NCBI RefSeq assembly: GCF_038049935.1
Contig: NZ_CP145886.1
Span: forward strand, 1,868,501-1,932,500
Length of the DNA: 64,000 nt
Source of the DNA: Rossellomorea sp. y25
Lineage (GTDB): Bacteria > Bacillota > Bacilli > Bacillales > Bacillaceae_B
Direction: 5' to 3'
Shown here one piece after another: positions 57,824 to 64,000 of the stretch. Position 1 is the stretch's first letter. Every line of letters begins with the position of its first letter. The translations under genes and the position numbers were made by a program. The notes beneath the pieces are model-generated. The model was given only the letters and a program-made list of their open reading frames with translations. It had not been told where the DNA came from and ran no database searches.

Positions 57824-60502
57824 ATGAAATTTCATGAGATGAGACAAGAGGATATAGAGCAGTCATTGAATACCAATTATCAAGAAGGTCTTTCAACAGA
57901 GGATGTAGCTAAAAGACGGAAACAATATGGGTACAATCAATTAGAAGAAGCTGAGAAGCAATCGGCTTTGTTATTATTTTTCAGTCAATTTAAGGACTTT
58001 ATGGTTCTTGTGTTATTGGCAGCCACACTCATTTCAGGATTACTTGGGGAATACATCGATGCGATTGCAATCATTGCCATTGTATTAATCAACGGTTTTT
58101 TAGGTTTTTTTCAAGAGCGAAAAGCAGAAAGGTCCCTACAGGCTTTAAAGGAACTCTCAGCACCTCAGGTTTCGATATTAAGGGATGGGGAATGGGTGAA
58201 GATCGCTTCAAAAGAGGTTATTATTGGAGATATTATTCGCTTTGGAAGCGGCGATCGGATCGGGGCAGATGTACGCCTCATTGAAGCGAACAACCTGGAA
58301 ATAGAGGAATCTGCCTTAACAGGGGAATCTGTACCTGTTACTAAATTAACGAACCCCGTTAATGGCGAAAATATGAGTCTCGGTGACTTAGAGAATATGG
58401 CCTTTATGGGGACGATGGTCACAAGGGGTAATGGAATTGGTGTGGTTACATCAATCGGAATGAAAACAGCGATGGGACAAATTGCTGATATGATTCAAAA
58501 AGCAGAAACGATGATAACTCCACTTCAAAGAAAGCTTGAAGAATTAGGGAAAATACTGATCACGGTTGCCCTCGTATTGACGGCATTAGTCGTAGGAATC
58601 GGTGTGATCCAAGGCCATGATATGTACACCATGTTCTTAGCGGGAGTTTCATTGGCTGTAGCCGCTATTCCTGAAGGCTTACCAGCCATTGTCACCGTTG
58701 CCCTTTCCCTCGGCGTCCAGCGGATGATCAAGAAGAAAGCGATCGTTCGAAAGCTGCCGGCTGTTGAAACATTAGGTTGTGCATCGGTAATATGCTCAGA
58801 TAAAACAGGGACTCTGACCCAAAATAAGATGACGGTCACACATCTATGGAGTGGAGGGAGAACGTGGACGGTAACGGGGACCGGATATGAGCCGAACGGC
58901 CAATTCTACAACGGGGAACAAAGGGTTACACCTCACAATGAGAACGCCCTGCAACAATTATTAACTTTTGGAATGCTTTGCAATCATGCAGAACTGGTGA
59001 CACGTGAAGAAAGCTTTGCAGTTGATGGAGATCCTACAGAAGGGGCTCTTCTTGTTGCAGGGTTGAAAGCTGGATTAAGCCGGGAGTCTTTGCAGAAAAA
59101 ATTTAAGGTTGTAAAAGAATTCCCCTTTGATTCTACCAGAAAGATGATGAGTATTATCGTAGTCGATCAAAATGGGAAACACTTCTCTGTAACGAAAGGT
59201 GCTCCCGACGTATTGGTCGGTAAAAGCGAATCCATCTTGTGGGAAGGAAGACTTCAACATAAAACAACTGAAATGTCTCAAAAAGTAGAAGATGCAATCA
59301 GCGAGATGTCTTCCAATGCCCTACGGAACATTGCGATCGCGTATAAACCCCTCAATGAAAGTTCCATGGAAGGAATTACCGAAGAAAAAATTGAAGAAGG
59401 AGTCACCTTCATTGGCTTACAAGGTATGATTGATCCTCCCAGACCTGAAGTGAAGCAGGCGGTAAAAGAGTGCCGTGCAGCCGGTATCAAGACGGTCATG
59501 ATTACTGGGGATCATATTTTAACGGCTAAAGCGATTGCTAAACAACTCGGGATCTTAAAAAACAAGGATCGCGTTCTGGATGGAAAAGCGTTAAATCAAA
59601 TGGAAGTACATGAACTAGAAGAAATGGTAGAAGATGTATCCGTATTTGCACGAGTTTCTCCTGAGCATAAATTGAAAATCGTCAAAGCCCTGCAAAACAG
59701 GGGACATGTGGTGGCGATGACCGGGGATGGAGTAAATGACGCTCCTGCTATAAAATCCTCCGATATTGGAGTAGCGATGGGAATAACCGGAACGGATGTA
59801 GCCAAGGAATCTTCCTCACTGGTCCTGTTGGATGATAACTTTGCGACGATTAAATCGGCGATTCAGGAAGGCAGGAACATCTATGAAAATATCAGAAAGT
59901 TTATCCGGTACCTGCTGGCTTCGAACGTCGGGGAAATCCTCGTCATGCTCTTTGCTATGATTCTTGCACTCCCACTTCCATTGGTGCCGATTCAGATTCT
60001 ATGGGTGAACCTTGTGACAGATGGGCTTCCTGCCATGGCACTGGGTCTTGATAAGCCTGAAGATGATGTCATGAAGAGAAAGCCAAGACATCCGAAAGAA
60101 GGGGTGTTTGCAAGGGGATTAGGTTGGAAAGTGGTGTCAAGGGGATTCTTAATCGGAGGAGTCACTTTACTTGCATTTATGTTGTCATATAAGACTCATC
60201 CTGATCACTTGGCTTATGCCCAAACGGTTGCCTTTGCTACATTGGTTATGGCACAGCTGATACATGTGTTCGACTGTCGAAGTGAAGTATCAGTGTTTTC
60301 AAGAAATCCGTTTGGAAATATGTATCTGGTGTGGGCCGTGTTATCTTCACTCGTATTAATGCTTCTTGTGATCTACATCCCATCATTGCAGCCGATCTTC
60401 CATACAGTACCGATCGCGCTAAAAGACTGGTTCTTAATCATCGGATTAAGCTCCGTTCCAACGTTTTTGCTGGCAGGGTCATTTTTTGCAAGAAAAAAAT
60501 AG
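57824..60502 (+). CDS. yloB: P-type Ca2+-transporting ATPase YloB
   Basis: 892 residues of the P2A (SERCA-like) group. The phosphorylated Asp326 is in SDKTGTLTQNK, with TGES (near 168), PEGLPAIVT in M4, KGAPD in the N domain and MTGDGVNDAPAIK in the P domain. It exports calcium; in B. subtilis it is linked to sporulation calcium handling. The start ATG 57824 is about 11 bases after AGGAGGAGAG, a long spacing, but no better in-frame start exists and the N-terminus matches homologues. Confidence 0.95.
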   Translation: MKFHEMRQEDIEQSLNTNYQEGLSTEDVAKRRKQYGYNQLEEAEKQSALLLFFSQFKDFMVLVLLAATLISGLLGEYIDAIAIIAIVLINGFLGFFQERKAERSLQALKELSAPQVSILRDGEWVKIASKEVIIGDIIRFGSGDRIGADVRLIEANNLEIEESALTGESVPVTKLTNPVNGENMSLGDLENMAFMGTMVTRGNGIGVVTSIGMKTAMGQIADMIQKAETMITPLQRKLEELGKILITVALVLTALVVGIGVIQGHDMYTMFLAGVSLAVAAIPEGLPAIVTVALSLGVQRMIKKKAIVRKLPAVETLGCASVICSDKTGTLTQNKMTVTHLWSGGRTWTVTGTGYEPNGQFYNGEQRVTPHNENALQQLLTFGMLCNHAELVTREESFAVDGDPTEGALLVAGLKAGLSRESLQKKFKVVKEFPFDSTRKMMSIIVVDQNGKHFSVTKGAPDVLVGKSESILWEGRLQHKTTEMSQKVEDAISEMSSNALRNIAIAYKPLNESSMEGITEEKIEEGVTFIGLQGMIDPPRPEVKQAVKECRAAGIKTVMITGDHILTAKAIAKQLGILKNKDRVLDGKALNQMEVHELEEMVEDVSVFARVSPEHKLKIVKALQNRGHVVAMTGDGVNDAPAIKSSDIGVAMGITGTDVAKESSSLVLLDDNFATIKSAIQEGRNIYENIRKFIRYLLASNVGEILVMLFAMILALPLPLVPIQILWVNLVTDGLPAMALGLDKPEDDVMKRKPRHPKEGVFARGLGWKVVSRGFLIGGVTLLAFMLSYKTHPDHLAYAQTVAFATLVMAQLIHVFDCRSEVSVFSRNPFGNMYLVWAVLSSLVLMLLVIYIPSLQPIFHTVPIALKDWFLIIGLSSVPTFLLAGSFFARKK

Positions 60503-60521
60503 TGAAATGTGGTATAATCCT

Positions 60522-60557
60522 AAAGGTAATAGAGAAAAGCCTCTATTACCTTTTTTT
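60522..60557 (+). terminator. Terminator of yloB
   Basis: Perfect 13-bp stem AAAGGTAATAGAG / CTCTATTACCTTT, six-base loop, T run. Confidence 0.93.
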
Positions 60558-60617
60558 ATAGTGTGAATGCACGCATGAAATCAGTTGATCTACGTCAAAA
60601 GATTGGATGTGATCGTA

Positions 60618-61493
60618 ATGGTTGTCAGTATGACAGGCTTTGGTAGAAGCAAAGTAGACTCTGAACAACATACTGTAACGGTAGAAATGAAATCCGTTAA
60701 TCACAGATTCAGTGAATGTTACATAAGAATGCCCCGCCAATTAATGAAACTTGAGGATAAAATTAAAAAACAACTATCCCAGTCCGTTAAGAGAGGGAAA
60801 GTGGATATTTTCATCACCATTACCGGTGATGGCTTAGTACATAAAAATCTACATATTGACTGGAAGCTCATTCAAGATTATTATCAGTTAGTAAATAAAG
60901 TGAAAGAAACCTTCTCCCTAAAAGATGAAGTGCAATTAGCCCACCTCTTAAACAGGGAAGAATTTGTGTTGATTGAAGAAATGGAAGAAGAAAATGAAGA
61001 ACTTGAGCATTTGGTGTTAAAAGCTGTAGAAAAAGCGGCAACTGACCTTAGGTTAATGCGGGAAAAAGAAGGACAGCTTCTCAAGAAGGATTTTCTCACC
61101 CATCTCAATCATTTTGAGAACAAAATTGTTGAACTTACCAATCATGCTCCTGAACTGGTCGATCAATATAGAGAGCGGTTAAGAAAAAGGATTCTCGAAT
61201 ACAATGAAACTTCCTTCGATGAAAGTCGTTTACTTATGGAAGTTGCCATTTTTGCTGATAAATCGGATATTACCGAGGAACTGACGAGATTAGAAAGTCA
61301 TATCCAGTATTTTCATTCCACATTGGCTGGTGAAGGGCCTGTAGGCAGGAAGTTGGATTTCATGATCCAGGAAATGAACCGGGAAGTGAACACGATTGGT
61401 TCGAAAGCAAATGATTCCTTTATCGCCACGATTGTTGTGGAACTGAAATCAACACTCGAGAAGCTAAGAGAACAAGTGCAAAATGTAGAATAA
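60618..61493 (+). CDS. yloC: YicC-family protein YloC
   Basis: 291 residues from ATG 60618 ([14 protein letters not shown]), the same N-terminus and length as the family; GGATGTGATC is the ribosome site. The N-terminal YicC domain and C-terminal DUF1732 ([20 protein letters not shown]) are both present. E. coli YicC is an endoribonuclease affecting small-RNA stability; the Bacillus role is unproven. First of the yloC-remA-gmk-rpoZ group. Confidence 0.92.
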   Translation: MVVSMTGFGRSKVDSEQHTVTVEMKSVNHRFSECYIRMPRQLMKLEDKIKKQLSQSVKRGKVDIFITITGDGLVHKNLHIDWKLIQDYYQLVNKVKETFSLKDEVQLAHLLNREEFVLIEEMEEENEELEHLVLKAVEKAATDLRLMREKEGQLLKKDFLTHLNHFENKIVELTNHAPELVDQYRERLRKRILEYNETSFDESRLLMEVAIFADKSDITEELTRLESHIQYFHSTLAGEGPVGRKLDFMIQEMNREVNTIGSKANDSFIATIVVELKSTLEKLREQVQNVE

Positions 61494-61495
61494 GA

Positions 61496-61530
61496 AGTTT
61501 AGTTTCCCATCATTCCGGCGAAACTAAACT
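61496..61530 (+). promoter_or_regulatory. Hairpin in the remA leader
   Basis: Perfect 11-bp stem AGTTTAGTTTC / GAAACTAAACT with a 13-base loop, three bases after the yloC stop and just before the remA ribosome site. No T run follows. Confidence 0.55.
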
Positions 61531-61549
61531 ATTGATTAGGAGGAGCGTT

Positions 61550-61822
61550 ATGTCGATTAAGCTCATCAATATAGGATTTGGAAATATCGTTTCAGCTAAC
61601 CGGATCATCTCGATTGTTAGTCCCGAATCAGCACCGATCAAACGCTTGATTCAGGATGCAAGAGACCGGGGAACACTTGTTGATGCTACATACGGAAGAA
61701 GAACAAGAGCGGTTATTATTACGGATAGCGATCACGTTATTCTTTCAGCTGTTCAACCCGAAACCGTTGCTCATCGTTTAACGGATAAAGAGGATATAGT
61801 AGAAGAAGGGCAGGGTAAATAA
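61550..61822 (+). CDS. remA: Extracellular matrix regulator RemA
   Basis: 90 residues from ATG 61550, behind TTAGGAGGAG; the protein begins [20 protein letters not shown]. It includes [20 protein letters not shown], typical of the family. RemA is a DNA-binding ring-forming activator of matrix and osmoprotection genes in B. subtilis. gmk starts at the base after its stop. Also named ylzA. Confidence 0.94.
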   Translation: MSIKLINIGFGNIVSANRIISIVSPESAPIKRLIQDARDRGTLVDATYGRRTRAVIITDSDHVILSAVQPETVAHRLTDKEDIVEEGQGK

Positions 61823-62437
<615 letters not shown>

Positions 62438-62659
62438 ATGTTAAACCCATCCATTGATTCATTAATGAAGAAGATTGATTCTAAATATTCGTTAGTCAGT
62501 ATTGCGGCTAAGCGAGCGAGAAACCTGCAAGACACAGGGGATTACCGTTTGAACCGCTATGAGTCTCAAAAATTTGTAGGAAAAGCCCTTGAAGAAATTC
62601 AGGCCGGTCAATTATCTATGAAAGAAAGAGATGCCAAAGCTGTTTATTCTGATGAATAA
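62438..62659 (+). CDS. rpoZ: RNA polymerase omega subunit
   Basis: 73 residues. The omega signature is present: [20 protein letters not shown] followed by AKRARNL and a C-terminal LEEIQAGQL. It stabilises the beta-prime subunit. ATG 62438 follows CTGGAGG at the end of gmk. A long hairpin terminator follows. Confidence 0.95.
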   Translation: MLNPSIDSLMKKIDSKYSLVSIAAKRARNLQDTGDYRLNRYESQKFVGKALEEIQAGQLSMKERDAKAVYSDE

Positions 62660-62685
62660 GCATCATCATGCTTAATGAAAAACTC

Positions 62686-62733
62686 TAGGGGGTTGACTCG
62701 AAAGATTTCATGATCTTTTCGGGACAACCCTAT
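62686..62733 (+). terminator. Terminator of yloC-remA-gmk-rpoZ
   Basis: Long imperfect stem: AGGGGGTTG with CAACCCT, then CTCGAAAGAT with ATCTTTTCGGG, around a TTCATG loop; TATTTTCTTTTT follows. Confidence 0.8.
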
Positions 62734-62796
62734 TTTCTTTTTCTATCAATATCCTTCATAATAAAGGAAGTATAAAGAGTAATGGGGGAAAGCAGA

Positions 62797-64000
62797 ATGA
62801 TCAAGGGGAAAAAAATACTGCTATGTGTATCTGGTGGAATTGCTGTATACAAAGCGGCTGCTTTAACAAGCAAGCTGGTCCAAAGCGGTGCCGAAGTGAA
62901 AGTCATCATGACTGAATCAGCTCAAAAATTTGTGGCTCCACTTACCTTCCAAGCATTATCCCGTCAAGATGTATATTGGGATACCTTTGATGAAAAGGAT
63001 TCGTCAAAGATTGCTCATATCGACTTAGCTGACTGGGCGGACCTTGTACTCGTAGCTCCAGCAACGGCCAACATCATCGGGAAGCTCGCGAATGGAATTG
63101 CAGATGACATGATATCTACAACTATACTGGCAACTACAACGAAAGTCTGGATTGCCCCAGCCATGAATGTACATATGTATGATCATCCAGCGGTGAAACG
63201 AAATATTAATACCCTTTTTGAGTTTGGCTACGAATTTGTCGAACCAAGTGAAGGGTATTTGGCTTGTGGATACGTTGGAAAAGGAAGATTAGAAGAACCT
63301 GAAAGAGTAGTGGAGTTGGTTGATCGCTATTTTTCAGATCTTGATAGTGAAGGAATGCTATTACAAGGGAAAAAAGTAGTGATAACAGCTGGCCCTACCA
63401 GGGAAATGGTGGATCCTGTACGCTTCTTTTCCAATCGTTCAACGGGGAAAATGGGCTATGCCCTTGCAGAAGCAGCTGTGTCTTTAGGAGCCCGGGTCGT
63501 GTTGATTTCAGGACCATCTCATTTACCGATTCCACGTGGTGTTGAATTGGTTTCCGTCATGAGTGCCGAAGACATGTACAATGCGGTTCACGCAGCTTTT
63601 CCAACGGCGGATATCGTGGTGAAGAGCGCTGCGGTGGCTGATTATCGTCCGAAAGAAATATTCGGGGATAAGTTAAAGAAAAAAGATGGAAATCTCGTGA
63701 TTGAATTCGAAAGGACGAAGGATATCTTAAAAAGTCTTGGAGAGAGAAAGAATCATCAATTTCTTATCGGATTTGCTGCGGAAACAACAAATGTTGAGGA
63801 GTATGCCAAGGCTAAGCTTGAAAAAAAACAGGCAGATATGATCGTAGCAAATAATGTAAAAGAAGCGGGGTCAGGCTTTGGTACCGACACAAACCGGGTT
63901 TCAATCGTGACAAAAGGTGGGGACGTTCGGGATCTGCCGTTATTATCAAAAGTGGATGTAGCGAAAGAAATCTATAAAGAAGCGGTCCGGCAATTAAAGA
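62797..64000 (+). CDS. coaBC: CoaBC, phosphopantothenoylcysteine decarboxylase/synthase (3' end cut off)
   Basis: 401 complete codons with no stop before the window edge; the family is about 400-406 residues, so only the last few codons are missing. The CoaC flavoprotein half (KKILLCVSGGIAVYKAA, then APAMNVHMYDHP and the active-site Cys in LACGYVGKGRL) is followed by the CoaB half (VITAGPTREMVDPVRFFSN and KSAAVADYRP). It carries out two steps of CoA synthesis. ATG 62797 is behind GGGGGAAAG. Downstream in B. subtilis is priA. Confidence 0.95.
   Translation, partial: MIKGKKILLCVSGGIAVYKAAALTSKLVQSGAEVKVIMTESAQKFVAPLTFQALSRQDVYWDTFDEKDSSKIAHIDLADWADLVLVAPATANIIGKLANGIADDMISTTILATTTKVWIAPAMNVHMYDHPAVKRNINTLFEFGYEFVEPSEGYLACGYVGKGRLEEPERVVELVDRYFSDLDSEGMLLQGKKVVITAGPTREMVDPVRFFSNRSTGKMGYALAEAAVSLGARVVLISGPSHLPIPRGVELVSVMSAEDMYNAVHAAFPTADIVVKSAAVADYRPKEIFGDKLKKKDGNLVIEFERTKDILKSLGERKNHQFLIGFAAETTNVEEYAKAKLEKKQADMIVANNVKEAGSGFGTDTNRVSIVTKGGDVRDLPLLSKVDVAKEIYKEAVRQLK

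Overview
The window is one continuous stretch of a low-GC, endospore-forming Firmicute chromosome of the family Bacillaceae. It carries spoVD, spoVE, spoIIGA-sigE-sigG, rsfA and ylyA, uses many TTG and GTG starts behind strong AGGAGG-type ribosome sites, and follows the ylb - division/cell-wall (dcw) - ylm - pyr - ylo gene order of Bacillus subtilis. Several departures (inserted acyl-CoA genes, no murG or murB in the cluster, no bpr, no ylmAB) place it outside the B. subtilis group; a Rossellomorea-like lineage is a guess, not shown by the sequence.

Layout. 1-7000: start of ylbJ, the patatin-like ylbK, the PDZ-Lon protease ylbL, tmcAL (ylbM), ylbN-rpmF, a crotonase-fold gene, rsfA, a block of structured repeats and ylbP. 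7000-10400: a three-gene acyl-CoA carboxylase operon (biotin carboxylase, 71-residue biotin carrier, carboxyltransferase) behind a probable CcpA site. 10500-13500: panE, a DUF3397 membrane protein and bshC. 13700-31400: dcw cluster mraZ-rsmH-ftsL-pbpB, spoVD, murE, a small orphan Mur-ligase-like N-domain, mraY-murD, spoVE, a 520-base empty stretch where murG and murB would be expected, divIB-ylxW-ylxX-sbp, ftsA-ftsZ. 31700-34400: spoIIGA-sigE and sigG, then a second block of the structured repeat. 34800-42000: ylmC-ylmD-ylmE-sepF-ylmG-ylmH-divIVA and T-box-controlled ileS. 42100-43900: ylyA, lspA, rluD. 43900-55750: the pyrimidine operon pyrR-pyrP-pyrB-pyrC-carA-carB-pyrK-pyrD-pyrF-pyrE, with PyrR-type attenuators before pyrR, pyrP and pyrB. 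55900-64000: rqcH on the minus strand, yloB Ca2+ ATPase, yloC-remA-gmk-rpoZ and coaBC, which runs off the end.

Most genes are co-oriented, closely spaced or overlapping, and form units that build septal peptidoglycan, place the division ring, switch the cell into sporulation and make UMP. Regulation visible in the DNA includes an MraZ box, a T-box leader, three PyrR attenuators, a spoIIG promoter with the 22-base spacer known from B. subtilis, a sigma-F/G promoter before sigG and many intrinsic terminators.

The most unusual structure is a dispersed intergenic element of about 120 bases, present as two full copies plus a half copy after ylbP and as two copies after sigG. Its paired arms change together between copies while its internal-loop sequences stay fixed. 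That is the pattern expected of a conserved folded RNA or single-stranded DNA, and both blocks begin within a few bases of the preceding stop codon, in the sense direction.
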